Below, one piece after another: positions 8,888 through 17,802 of a DNA stretch of 64,000 nt; within the stretch, counting starts at the first letter, position 1, and each line of letters starts with the position of its first letter. Source of the stretch: Dyadobacter diqingensis (GTDB lineage Bacteria; Bacteroidota; Bacteroidia; Cytophagales; Spirosomataceae); the NCBI RefSeq assembly GCF_024220585.1, contig NZ_JAMXKF010000008.1:1-64000 (forward strand). The letters run 5' to 3'. Both the position numbers and the translations under genes were made by a program. A model generated the notes under the pieces. The model was not told where the DNA came from. It worked only from the letters and a program-made list of their open reading frames with translations, and did no database searches.

Positions 8888-9879
8888 TCTTTATGATACT
8901 CTGCACCTGTCATAGACGGGGGGATAAAATATGCACCTTTGGTTTCTGTATAGAAACAAATTTTTTTCATACTTTCAGCTAACTCCATCACGTTTTTTTG
9001 GACTAATTTCTCTGCTTCTGGACAATCGGAACCAAGATAGGATTTACATCCTAAATCGAAATACGGGTACACAAACCAGAGCTTGTCCGTGGCCCTGGTG
9101 TCCTTGGGTATTTTCCAATGCTTCCCTGATACATAAATATTTTTTATGATCTGACTTGTTACCTCCTCTCTCAGTGTCTCTTCGTGATAAAGGGTATCTA
9201 TTTTACCCTTGCCCGTCACTCTGAAATAAAATACCCCCCAGGTGGCCCTGCAACTATTCTCTTCAGATCCGGGGATATTTTTTTTCAGGAAGCTAAACAG
9301 GTCATCTTTCTCTCCGATCGTTTTATCAATATACTCGGCACCTGTTATAGACGGGTGCATAAAATAAGTGCCTTTAATTCCTGAGTATGCACATATTTTT
9401 CCAATATTTTCCGCTAACTCTATCATGTTCCTTTGTAGTAGCTTATCACCCTCCGAACATTTGTTATAAAAGCGATGACTATATCCTAAATCGAAATAGG
9501 GATACACAAACCAGAGCTTGTCCACAGCCCTGGTACCCTTGGGTATTTCCCAATGGCTCTGTGTTGCATAAATGTTTTTTATGATCTGTCTTGTAACCGT
9601 ATTTCTGAGTGTCCCTTCGTGAAAAAGACTATCTATTTTACCCTTAACCGTTACCCTGAAATAGAATACGCCCCAGGTGGCAATACAATTGTTTTCCTCC
9701 GGCCGGGGGACATTTTTTTCCAGAAAGCTAAATATGTCATCTTTCTCTCCGGTCGTTTTATCAATTACCAGGAGACGAAAGCGTGGTGTAGGCCAGCCGC
9801 TCTGGCCCTGGCAAATTGTACAAGCAGTGCCTATGAAACAAAGCAGGAGATAGTTACGGACAAGATTTGCCATACTCAT
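8884..9879 (-). CDS. secreted protein built of two tandem copies of an unnamed ~145-residue unit
   Basis: 331 residues. A signal peptide (about 1-26, ending CQGQS) precedes two copies of one unit: residues ~39-183 and ~184-328, both starting IDKTxGEKDD and holding FSFLxKNxP, ATWGVFYFRVT, KGKID, IIKNIY, DKLWFVYPYFDLG and MELAE. The unit is homologous to the single-unit gene at 10035-10577. Conserved Cys and the WFVYPYF strand suggest a compact secreted domain. I do not recognise the family and assign no function. It lies in a minus-strand cluster with the HExxH lipoprotein and the 10035 gene, so it may be co-expressed with them. Confidence 0.75.
   Translation of the reverse strand: MSMANLVRNYLLLCFIGTACTICQGQSGWPTPRFRLLVIDKTTGEKDDIFSFLEKNVPRPEENNCIATWGVFYFRVTVKGKIDSLFHEGTLRNTVTRQIIKNIYATQSHWEIPKGTRAVDKLWFVYPYFDLGYSHRFYNKCSEGDKLLQRNMIELAENIGKICAYSGIKGTYFMHPSITGAEYIDKTIGEKDDLFSFLKKNIPGSEENSCRATWGVFYFRVTGKGKIDTLYHEETLREEVTSQIIKNIYVSGKHWKIPKDTRATDKLWFVYPYFDLGCKSYLGSDCPEAEKLVQKNVMELAESMKKICFYTETKGAYFIPPSMTGAEYHKE
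8896..9765 (-). repeat. two tandem 435-bp coding repeats
   Basis: The unit boundaries are about 9331-9765 and 8896-9330. The string acaaaccaga, part of the conserved WFVYPY block, recurs exactly 435 bp apart (9071 and 9506). The nucleotide similarity is high enough to indicate a within-gene duplication rather than ancient divergence. Confidence 0.85.
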
Positions 9880-10034
9880 TGTTATAATTTCTATACTTTT
9901 TGGAAGTTATATGAGTATTATACCTATCGTCTTGAGTTATTCCGGTCTTATACGCATTAGTTTCTTGCAAACCTGACCAGGCTATTCCCGTCGCATCACT
10001 AAGGACTAATTGGAAACCAAGCCATTAATGCCTG

Positions 10035-10577
10035 CTACTTTTTTATAATACCTCCTCCGTTTTCTGATGGCATAAGTAAAATAGCTTTTTTGTCTTTAAT
10101 TAAGGTGCTAATTATCAAAACATTAGCTGCCATATCCATTGCTAAATTTTGCTGTCTTTTCTCACTCTCGGTGCAGTTGCTATCATAAGGGTTATTTCCA
10201 TAAAAAAAATAGGGGAAGACAAACCAGCAAAACTCTATTTTATCAGCCTTTTTTTTAGTCTTCCAATGCCCGTTAGTAGAATAAATATTAGCTATGATTT
10301 TACTTGTTACTTCTGCCGGCAGATTACCCTTATGGTATAAACTATCTACTTTTCCTGTTGCCCTTACCCTAAAATAAAAAAAGTCCCAAACCGGAGTGCA
10401 TCCGGTTTGGGGTTGGGGAATAGCTTGGTCAAGAAAACTATACACATCCAGTCGCTTCCCGAGTTTACTATACTCATCAATATAAAAGATTGCGGAGCTA
10501 TGTGACTGGGAATAAGCAAAAGTAAAACCAGAAATAAATAAATAAATAAAAAGTAATCTACTGACAAGCGTGGCCAT
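10035..10577 (-). CDS. secreted single-unit homologue of the 8884-9879 protein
   Basis: 180 residues: a signal peptide (about 1-23, ending AYSQS) and one copy of the unit found twice in the next gene (FSFLDQAIP-like block, FFYFRVRATGKVDSLYHKG, IIANIYS, WFVFPYF, ESEKRQQN). Its ATG lies 20 bp inside the 3' end of the HExxH lipoprotein gene in another frame, so translation is probably coupled. Family unknown to me; the pairing suggests that this gene is the older form and the two-unit gene arose by duplication. Confidence 0.75.
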   Translation of the reverse strand: MATLVSRLLFIYLFISGFTFAYSQSHSSAIFYIDEYSKLGKRLDVYSFLDQAIPQPQTGCTPVWDFFYFRVRATGKVDSLYHKGNLPAEVTSKIIANIYSTNGHWKTKKKADKIEFCWFVFPYFFYGNNPYDSNCTESEKRQQNLAMDMAANVLIISTLIKDKKAILLMPSENGGGIIKK

Positions 10578-11838
10578 AAGTACTATTAAGATATTTGTTA
10601 TTGATTAAATTCATGTCACTCCTTTTATTCTGAGGGTAGGCAGGGGTACTTTGTAGACCGGACCACGCAAGAGCTTCAGCATCTTCATATGATAAGGGAA
10701 ACCATGACATTAATGCCTGAATCATTGGTGTTACATATTCAGTAGACATTTTGTTGTGATCATAAGTTTCTGTATTATTGATAAATACATGTAATACTTC
10801 ATGGTAAATTGTTGCAGTAACAAACTCCTGCGAAGCATTCGCCATAAGGGTACTATTTAGCACAATTTGATTACCCAGAGTTTCAGCGGCTTTTTGAGTA
10901 TTACCATCGCTCATTGTTGCAGCATCTTTAATGGTAAAACTCAGGGTAGAAGATTTATTAAAATTGGAAAGAATTGTTTGTACCTTATTATTAAATTGTG
11001 CACTTAGCAAGTTATTAAATACATCTTTAAAGCATTTGGAGCGCAACTCGTTTTTAATACTCGACGCTGGGGGCGATGTTGTAGTTGTTAATGAGCCGCC
11101 TTCGCCAGGTGGTGGTGCGGTCGTTTGGGAGCTAACATTGCAATTTCCGGAATCAACACAATTCGTAATTGCGCCATTCGTCCAGACATAACACCAGTAT
11201 ATCGGTTCGCAAAACTGGCCCTCAACCTGCGTTCTCAACGTGGAAGCAATCCTTCCGCTTGGCTTTGTTGTTGGAGCTTTTTCGGTGTGTACCCAAAGCC
11301 GTACACCCATTTCGTCCATTTTGCCATTGGTGAAAGAATAACCGTCCAAGTACTGATAGTTTACATCATAGCTCAGAACCAAACCGGTATAACCAGGAAT
11401 TTTTCCGTTTTTAAATTTTCTGATAATTTTATCTCCGGCCGATTTTAAAAATTTGGAATCACCCAGAAACTCGACAATTCTGCCATCAACAATTTGGCCA
11501 CCTTCTTCTTTAAAGACAAAACATCTAAAAAAACTGATACCCTCCACGTTAATGTTGTAGCCATCGGCAGGTACTACAATAGCATTATCCCCATTCTCAA
11601 TCTGGTTTTTTGTTGCTTTGTCCCACTTTGGTTCAAGTTTTTTGCCTGGCTTGTCGTCTCCGCTAACCCGTAGATTTGCTCCTGCGACTCTGGCTTGATA
11701 GTAACCTTTGGCAGCCTGAATCAGAGCTGGTTCCGCGCTTCCTTCAAAAACAGAAGTGCTATCTTTTTCACTACAGGCAACAACGAAAAGGCAGAAAAAG
11801 CTAATGTAGATTGCTAAAATGAAGTAATTCTTTTTCAT
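10558..11838 (-). CDS. lipoprotein with HExxH metalloprotease-like motif
   Basis: 426 residues. Lipoprotein signal with lipobox VVAC (Cys22). The C-terminal third has IYHEVLHVF, i.e. His346-Glu347-His350, with His361 nearby as a possible third ligand, fitting a zincin-type (SprT/predicted Zn-protease) site. The middle holds a Cys-rich patch (CEPIYWCYVW, NCVDSGNC) and a Thr/Pro-rich linker before the protease part. The protein is probably exposed at the outer membrane. It is the first gene of a minus-strand set with the two secreted unit-family genes, which could be its substrates or partners; that is inference. Protease activity is not shown. Confidence 0.7.
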   Translation of the reverse strand: MKKNYFILAIYISFFCLFVVACSEKDSTSVFEGSAEPALIQAAKGYYQARVAGANLRVSGDDKPGKKLEPKWDKATKNQIENGDNAIVVPADGYNINVEGISFFRCFVFKEEGGQIVDGRIVEFLGDSKFLKSAGDKIIRKFKNGKIPGYTGLVLSYDVNYQYLDGYSFTNGKMDEMGVRLWVHTEKAPTTKPSGRIASTLRTQVEGQFCEPIYWCYVWTNGAITNCVDSGNCNVSSQTTAPPPGEGGSLTTTTSPPASSIKNELRSKCFKDVFNNLLSAQFNNKVQTILSNFNKSSTLSFTIKDAATMSDGNTQKAAETLGNQIVLNSTLMANASQEFVTATIYHEVLHVFINNTETYDHNKMSTEYVTPMIQALMSWFPLSYEDAEALAWSGLQSTPAYPQNKRSDMNLINNKYLNSTYGHACQ

Positions 11839-12016
11839 GGAGGTGTGATTTTTTAAAAAGGTAATATTTAAGATAAGCGTAAATGTATCGGGAAGGTAAT
11901 TTTAAATATACCGGATAGTTTACCTAACAAAGGTATTATCGTGATTAATTTATAACTGTATACTTAGGTATACATTTTATATAATTAATAATATAAATAA
12001 TTGAATTTATATTATT

Positions 12017-12298
12017 TTAAAGGGGGTAAAATTGAAAGTACTTATTTTTAAGCCATGCTTGATTTTTCCTTGAAAAACGAGCCAGTTGATCTTTTCCTGA
12101 AATGAGTAGCTTTTCTGCGATTCGTCTGCGATATGTTTTTACAGTATTTCTAGTGAGGTGTAACCCGTCCGCGATTTCTTGATTGGACAAGTCCTCTGTC
12201 AATAGTAACAACACATCCCACTCTCTCTTGGTTAAAGAGTGGAAATAATTATCGTGAGAGGAGACAGAAAGGTTGTTATCGGAAAATGTATTTATCAT
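12017..12298 (-). CDS. stand-alone LuxR-type HTH regulator
   Basis: 93 residues, essentially only a GerE/LuxR helix-turn-helix: SLTKREWDVLLLLTEDLSNQ then EIADGLHLTRNTVKTYRRRI. There is no receiver or sensor domain, so it would need another input or act constitutively. It lies just upstream of the secreted-protein cluster (11838 and below) on the same strand and may control it, which is inference. Its DNA is AT-rich, like the surrounding accessory stretch. Confidence 0.75.
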   Translation of the reverse strand: MINTFSDNNLSVSSHDNYFHSLTKREWDVLLLLTEDLSNQEIADGLHLTRNTVKTYRRRIAEKLLISGKDQLARFSRKNQAWLKNKYFQFYPL

Positions 12299-12451
12299 AG
12301 GTGTGTAAAATGAAATGAATTATTATCCAATCCGTTTTAACAACATCGAAGTGGAGTAAATTTAATCGGATACAAGGCTAGGTAATCTGATGAGTTGGTA
12401 AGAAAGTGAAAGTGTTTTAAAGTAGCAAGGAGTGTTGAGCACTCGGGAAGG

Positions 12452-12805
12452 CTACATCCCTCTGAAATACTCAATCACATGCATCTTCAAAAGTGCTTCC
12501 TGTTTATCCAGGCCGCCTTGGGGTAAGGCTCTGTTTAAGGTGTAATGCGGCCAGCCTTCTTTATCTGTTTTTTCAAAGACATAATAAGAGGAAAGGCTCA
12601 ATACTTTGCAGATTCCGATGTGCATTAAATCCTGTTTTTGTTCTTTTGTAAATCTTTTTGGCCCCTGCCCTAGTTCCTGCACGCCGATCAGAAACAACAC
12701 GCCATTTAAATCTGCCGGCCTTTTTCCGAGCGATTCTTCAAGGGTCTGGAGTAAATGTTCCCATTGGACTTCCAAGGGCTGGTCTTCTATATTTAATGTG
12801 CTCAT
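12452..12805 (-). CDS. conserved hypothetical protein of Cytophagales type
   Basis: 117 residues, no signal peptide or membrane segment. Acidic N-terminus, then DLNGVLFLIGVQELGQGPK, a helix-rich centre and the C-terminal block LLKMHVIEYFRGM. I recall similar proteins only as uncharacterised Bacteroidota entries and give no function. A truncated paralogue of the 3' end lies at 4712-4828. It is divergent from pcrA across a 287-bp gap (12806-13092), in which I see only the pcrA promoter element. Confidence 0.6.
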   Translation of the reverse strand: MSTLNIEDQPLEVQWEHLLQTLEESLGKRPADLNGVLFLIGVQELGQGPKRFTKEQKQDLMHIGICKVLSLSSYYVFEKTDKEGWPHYTLNRALPQGGLDKQEALLKMHVIEYFRGM

Positions 12806-13067
12806 ATGCGTCGTGTTATTGGAAATGTTCAGGTTTTAAATTTGCCTCTGTTCGTAAAAACCGGAACAATAGTTTACATCTTTATATAGGAATCAATGCA
12901 ATGAAATTTCTGATTCCGGATCAAATCTCCGTTATGTTTCTGTTTTATCAAAACCAATAAGCAGAAGCGGACGTTCTATTTGTCGTGATGTTTTAATTTT
13001 CCCGTTAAATCATGGTAAACTCTCGATCATATATGTAATAGAAAAGAGTGCTTTTGCGGGTTTTTCC

Positions 13068-13075
13068 TAACTTTG
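13068..13075 (+). promoter_or_regulatory. putative -10 element of pcrA
   Basis: TAACTTTG fits the Bacteroidota -10 form TAnnTTTG exactly. It lies inside an upstream extension of the pcrA frame (an in-frame start at 13048), which argues that translation begins further downstream. I see no good -33 TTTG at the usual distance. Confidence 0.45.
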
Positions 13076-13092
13076 GGTTTTGCGTGATAAGA

Positions 13093-15408
13093 ATGAAGAC
13101 TACAGATACGAATAATATACATAAGGAAGGGGATCGTTTGAGCAAGACTGATTATCTGAATACGCTAAATGAGCCGCAGCGTCAGGCTGTGGTGTATGGC
13201 AATGGTCCGTTGATGATCATTGCGGGTGCAGGTTCAGGCAAAACGCGGGTGCTTACTTACAGAATTGCCCATCTGATCGAAAACGGTGTAGATCCGTTCC
13301 GGATTTTGTCCCTGACTTTTACCAATAAGGCCTCTGGTGAAATGCGGAAACGTATCGAAGCGGCTGTGGGAACGGAAGCGAGAAATATCTGGATGGGTAC
13401 TTTTCACTCGGTTTTTGCAAAAATTCTGAGGATTGAGGCCAGATATCTCGGTTATACCAGCGATTTTTCAATCTACGATACAGACGATTCCAAGTCGTTA
13501 TTAAGGAGTATCATCAAGGAATATAATCTGGACGATAAGGTTTATAAAGCCAATGTGGTTTATAACCGGATTTCCGGAGCGAAGAACAGGCTTGTTTCTG
13601 CGGACGATTATATGAACAACAGCATCATTCAGGCAGATGATGAGGCAGCCAAAATGAAAGAGATAGGCAGGATCTATAAAACCTATACAACGCGCTGTTT
13701 TCAGGCAAATGCGATGGATTTTGATGACCTGCTGTTCAACACCAATGTGCTTTTCCGCGATTTTCCCGATGTGTTGTATAAGTATCAGCATAAGTTCCAG
13801 CATGTGATGGTGGATGAGTTTCAGGATACCAACGTTTCGCAGTACTTGATTACGAGAAAGTTATCTGCTGTTAACCGGAATATTGTGGTTGTAGGTGATG
13901 ATGCGCAGAGTATTTATGCTTTCCGCGGGGCAAACATTGAGAATATCCTGAATTTCGAAAAAGATTTTCCGGATGTTCAGGTGATCAAACTGGAACAGAA
14001 TTACCGCTCAACGAGCACAATCGTTAATGCGGCCAATTCGGTCATTGCCAGAAATAAATCCCAGCTCAAAAAAGATACCTTCACGGTTAATGAAGAAGGT
14101 TCGATGATCGATGTCATCAAGGCAGGATCTGATAATGAGGAAGGACGCCTGGTCGCGACTGCCATTTTTGAAGAGAAAATGCAGAAATCGCTGAAAAATG
14201 AAAACTTCGCCATTCTGTACCGTACCAACGCACAATCCCGCTCCTTTGAAGAAGCACTTCGCAAGCTTGGGATCAAGTACAGGATTATAGGCGGGCAGTC
14301 TTTTTACCAGCGTAAAGAGATCAAGGACCTTTTGGGATATCTCCGTTTTACGGTGAACCAAAGGGATGAGGAAGCTTTCAAAAGAATTATCAATCTTCCA
14401 AAACGTGGGATTGGCGATACCACCGTTGCCCGCATTACGGTAACGGCCGCTGAAAATAACGTACCGATTTGGGAGGTCGTCAGCAATATCGGGAATTATG
14501 CCACAGGCCGGACGATCACGCCGATTGAGCAGTTTGGCACTCTGATCAAAAGTTTCATGCTAATGCTTGATGCCGGGAAAGATGCTTTTGAAGTGTCGTC
14601 ACACATTGCCAAAGTATCGGGTATACTGCGTGAATTGTATGAAGATAAGACGGTCGAAGGGCTTTCGCGTTACGAAAACGTTCAGGAATTGCTGAATGCC
14701 ATCAAGGAATTTGTGGATGACGAGGAGAATGAAGATAAAACTTTAAGTGCGTTTCTTCAATCCGTTTCGCTTTTAACCAATGCAGACGAACCGGATGAAA
14801 ACGAGGATAACGACCGGGTAACGATGATGACAATTCACTCGGCCAAAGGTCTTGAATTCAGAAATGTCTTTATCGTAGGATTGGAAGAAGATCTTTTCCC
14901 AAGCCAGATGATGCTGGAAAGCCGTCAGGATCTGGAAGAAGAGCGTCGCCTTTTTTATGTGGCCATAACCCGTGCGGAACAAAAACTGTCATTCTCTTAT
15001 GCAGAAAGCCGTTATCAGTGGGGCCGTTTGAAAATGTGCGAGCCAAGCCGTTTTTTACTGGAAGTGGATCAGAAATATTTAAATGTTTCGCAGTCGTTTC
15101 AGAGAGAAATGGGGCGTGATAGCTCGCCTTCACCGATGTCTTTCGTGAAAAATCTGGTTCCCAGAAGATCTGCTGAGCCAAGGCCGGTCACGACGGCCAC
15201 CGCCGCACATACACCGTCTTCTGATTTCGTCCCAAGTGACACCCGTGGGCTTGTCGAAGGTGATAAAGTAGAACATTCCAAGTTCGGTTTTGGCACAGTC
15301 GTTAAAATGGATGTAAACGGGACGGACCGCAAAGCGACAGTAAAATTTGATACAGTTGGTGACAAAACTTTACTGCTCAGCTTCGCCAAATTAAGAATAG
15401 TGAAATAA
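13093..15408 (+). CDS. pcrA: UvrD/PcrA-type ATP-dependent DNA helicase
   Basis: 771 residues from the ATG at 13093. SF1A helicase motifs are complete: Walker A GAGSGKT, VMVDEFQDTN, GDDAQSIYAFRGA, TIHSAKGLEF and YVAITRAEQ. The C-terminus ends in a Tudor-like tail (VEHSKFGFGTVVKM ...) as in PcrA. It unwinds DNA 3'-5' in repair and replication-fork rescue. Start: an in-frame codon at 13048 lies upstream of the likely -10 at 13068, so 13093 is preferred. A TTG at 13138 with a strong purine box (aaggaagggg) would give the canonical SKTDYLNTLNEPQ start and cannot be excluded. Single-gene unit. Confidence 0.95.
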   Translation: MKTTDTNNIHKEGDRLSKTDYLNTLNEPQRQAVVYGNGPLMIIAGAGSGKTRVLTYRIAHLIENGVDPFRILSLTFTNKASGEMRKRIEAAVGTEARNIWMGTFHSVFAKILRIEARYLGYTSDFSIYDTDDSKSLLRSIIKEYNLDDKVYKANVVYNRISGAKNRLVSADDYMNNSIIQADDEAAKMKEIGRIYKTYTTRCFQANAMDFDDLLFNTNVLFRDFPDVLYKYQHKFQHVMVDEFQDTNVSQYLITRKLSAVNRNIVVVGDDAQSIYAFRGANIENILNFEKDFPDVQVIKLEQNYRSTSTIVNAANSVIARNKSQLKKDTFTVNEEGSMIDVIKAGSDNEEGRLVATAIFEEKMQKSLKNENFAILYRTNAQSRSFEEALRKLGIKYRIIGGQSFYQRKEIKDLLGYLRFTVNQRDEEAFKRIINLPKRGIGDTTVARITVTAAENNVPIWEVVSNIGNYATGRTITPIEQFGTLIKSFMLMLDAGKDAFEVSSHIAKVSGILRELYEDKTVEGLSRYENVQELLNAIKEFVDDEENEDKTLSAFLQSVSLLTNADEPDENEDNDRVTMMTIHSAKGLEFRNVFIVGLEEDLFPSQMMLESRQDLEEERRLFYVAITRAEQKLSFSYAESRYQWGRLKMCEPSRFLLEVDQKYLNVSQSFQREMGRDSSPSPMSFVKNLVPRRSAEPRPVTTATAAHTPSSDFVPSDTRGLVEGDKVEHSKFGFGTVVKMDVNGTDRKATVKFDTVGDKTLLLSFAKLRIVK

Positions 15409-15540
15409 ATCGTATTGCATAGTTATAGTACGATTATACAGGACTTTACCTAATATAAACCACGCACCGCCACAAGACTCATTAACTTTTAATACTCTCA
15501 TGGCGATGTTCTAATTTTTGATTTATTAACCAATTAAATT

Positions 15541-17037
15541 ATGTTCATCGAGAAAGACCTTCAACAGATTCAGGGCCGCGGAAGCGATGCCACAGTAGTA
15601 GAGGAACAAGTAAATTATTTTGTCAATGGGTTTCCGTTTCTTCATCTTTCAAAAGCGGCGACGGTTGGAGACGGCATTATCCGCCTGACCGATGCACAGA
15701 TTGAGGAGGTAATTCGCGAATTTGACAAAAGCGCAACAGAAGGAGAAGTCGCTTTATTGAAGTTTGTGCCCGCTTCCGGTGCTGCAACCCGTATGTTCAA
15801 GTCGTTGTTCAGCTTTTTACAGGAAGACAAGAAGGATAAATCTGTGGACGAGTTTTTTACAACGCTGACCGAATTTGCTTTTTACGATGACCTGAAAACC
15901 TCTCTGGCAGCCGACGGACATGATATTACAACGGCTGACGAGAAAACCATTGTTTCTTATTTCCTGACAAACAAAGGGCTGGGTTATGGTGAATTGCCAA
16001 AAGGCTTGTTGAAATTCCATAATTACGAGAGCCGCTCACGTACTCCCTTAGAAGAACACCTGGTAGAAGGCGCGAATTATGCCAATGCAGGCGGAAGTGT
16101 ACAGATTCACTTTACCGTTTCACCTGAGCACCGCGACAAGTTTGAGAAGCTGGTTGTGGAAGTGCTTCCTACCTATCAGAGCGAGTTTGGTGTGAAATAC
16201 ATGGTTTCGTTTTCAGAACAAAAAAGCTCTACGGATACCATCGCGGTGAATATGGACAACTCGCCTTTCCGTGAAAAAGACGGAGGTTTGTTATTCCGTC
16301 CGGCCGGACATGGTGCTTTGCTGGAAAACCTGAGCCAGCTCGATGCGGATATCATTTTCATCAAAAATATCGATAATGTTGTTCCGGATCGTATCAAGGA
16401 AACAACTGTAACTTATAAAAAAGCTTTGGCGGGTATCGTTCTGGACTTCCAGAAAAGAATATTTGGTTATCTGGACAAACTGAGCAATAATTCTGATGCT
16501 TCTTTTTTGGCAGAACTGGATGCATTTTTCCGGAATGAGTTATGCGTTGTGCCTCCCGCGACTTACGAAAGCTGGTCTGATGAACAGAAAAAAGCTTATT
16601 TCGTTGGAAAACTGGATCGTCCGTTGCGTGCCTGTGGTATGGTAAAAAATCAGGGAGAACCTGGTGGCGGACCTTTCTGGGCTGAGAATGCAGACGGATC
16701 ATCGTCGCTTCAAATTGTAGAATCTGCACAGGTTGACGTGGATAACGAGCAGCAAAACGGTATTTTCAAGAATTCTACCCACTTCAATCCGGTAGATCTG
16801 GTTTGCGCCATTAAAAACAAAAACGGAGAATTATACGATCTGAAGAAATTCCGTGATCCTTTGACAGGCTTCATTACCTATAAGTCGAAAGACGGAAAAG
16901 AGCTGAAAGCGCAGGAATTGCCAGGCTTGTGGAATGGCTCCATGGCAAACTGGAACACGCTTTTCGTGGAGGTGCCGTTGATTACCTTTAACCCGGTAAA
17001 AACGGTGAACGACCTTTTACGTGAACAACACCAGTAG
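15541..17037 (+). CDS. DUF4301 family protein
   Basis: 498 residues, soluble, no signal. The N-terminal VNGFPFLHL and FVPASGAATRMFK blocks and the C-terminal NGSMANWNTLFVEVP are typical of DUF4301, a Bacteroidota family of unknown function. The ASGAATRMFK stretch recalls the glycine-rich nucleotide loop of nucleotidyltransferases, which is only a hint. Between pcrA and this gene are 132 bp without another gene; a strong terminator follows at 17065. Confidence 0.8.
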   Translation: MFIEKDLQQIQGRGSDATVVEEQVNYFVNGFPFLHLSKAATVGDGIIRLTDAQIEEVIREFDKSATEGEVALLKFVPASGAATRMFKSLFSFLQEDKKDKSVDEFFTTLTEFAFYDDLKTSLAADGHDITTADEKTIVSYFLTNKGLGYGELPKGLLKFHNYESRSRTPLEEHLVEGANYANAGGSVQIHFTVSPEHRDKFEKLVVEVLPTYQSEFGVKYMVSFSEQKSSTDTIAVNMDNSPFREKDGGLLFRPAGHGALLENLSQLDADIIFIKNIDNVVPDRIKETTVTYKKALAGIVLDFQKRIFGYLDKLSNNSDASFLAELDAFFRNELCVVPPATYESWSDEQKKAYFVGKLDRPLRACGMVKNQGEPGGGPFWAENADGSSSLQIVESAQVDVDNEQQNGIFKNSTHFNPVDLVCAIKNKNGELYDLKKFRDPLTGFITYKSKDGKELKAQELPGLWNGSMANWNTLFVEVPLITFNPVKTVNDLLREQHQ

Positions 17038-17064
17038 TAAATATTCAGACAGCCTGATAAATAA

Positions 17065-17103
17065 AAACGTCGAATCCTTTAATGGGTTCGACGTTTCTTT
17101 TTT
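17065..17103. terminator. hairpin terminator between convergent genes
   Basis: Arms 17065-17077 (aaacgtcgaatcc) and 17084-17096 (gggttcgacgttt) pair over 13 positions with one G-T wobble, loop of six, followed by CTTTTTT. It closes the DUF4301 gene on the + strand and sits before the end of the Lrp-type gene. Confidence 0.85.
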
Positions 17104-17143
17104 CGGAATAATTCCTAAATGTCATGCTGTCAGGGGCAAAATT

Positions 17144-17617
17144 TCAAGGAATTGGTAAAACCTTACTTTCTTTGAAAGTCGACAAAATCACCATTGTCTG
17201 TGTGCTCGCCACTTCTTCAATTTCATTTATTTTTTCCAGCATCAGCTTCTGATAAGTACTGATATCCTTGGAAATAACTCTTAACAAGAAATCGCCGGTA
17301 CCGGTGATGTGGTGACATTCGATTACTTCTGGTATTGCATGTATTTTTTCAACAAATGATTCAGTTACAGCTTTTCTGTGACCTACCAGAGAGATCTGTA
17401 CAAAAGTGCTTACACCTAATCCAACTCTTTCAGGTTCAAGCTGCGCGTGATAGCTCTTAATGATACCTGATTGCTCAAGTTTCTTTACACGTTCCAGTGT
17501 AGGTGCTGGTGAAAGCCCTATTTCCTTTGAAAGCTGTGCGTTCGTTATCTTGGCATTCGTTTGTAAGATCTCCAGTACTTTACGGTCTATCTGGTCTAAT
17601 TTAATGATAGCAGACAT
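17144..17617 (-). CDS. Lrp/AsnC family transcriptional regulator
   Basis: 157 residues. N-terminal winged HTH (KLDQIDRKVLEILQTNAKIT, AQLSKEIGLSPAPTLERVKK) and C-terminal RAM ligand-binding domain (HHITGTGDFLLRVISKD). Such proteins form octamers and respond to amino acids. No amino-acid gene is adjacent, so the target is unknown. A -10-like TAGTTTTG lies 46 bp upstream of the start. Confidence 0.92.
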   Translation of the reverse strand: MSAIIKLDQIDRKVLEILQTNAKITNAQLSKEIGLSPAPTLERVKKLEQSGIIKSYHAQLEPERVGLGVSTFVQISLVGHRKAVTESFVEKIHAIPEVIECHHITGTGDFLLRVISKDISTYQKLMLEKINEIEEVASTQTMVILSTFKESKVLPIP

Positions 17618-17662
17618 TTCTTATAACATGGTTTATAGTATAGCCCATTTTTTAGGACGCTG

Positions 17663-17670
17663 CAAAACTA
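17663..17670 (-). promoter_or_regulatory. putative -10 of the Lrp/AsnC gene
   Basis: Read on the minus strand the sequence is TAGTTTTG, which fits TAnnTTTG. No clear TTTG is seen 19 bp upstream, so support is limited to one half of the promoter. Confidence 0.35.
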
Positions 17671-17802
17671 ATTAGTTTCCCGAAGATAATTGTAATTTTA
17701 TACTGAAATTTTGTCAAAAAAAAGAATTTTAATAGGTAAAACAGCTTTTTAGTGCTGAATTGTTGGGTAATACTTTTAGATAACCCATTAATATCAATTT
17801 CT

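Noticed and set aside
8931..9960. Several + strand frames of 65-135 codons
   Set aside because: All are antisense to the secreted two-unit gene and repeat with its 435-bp period.
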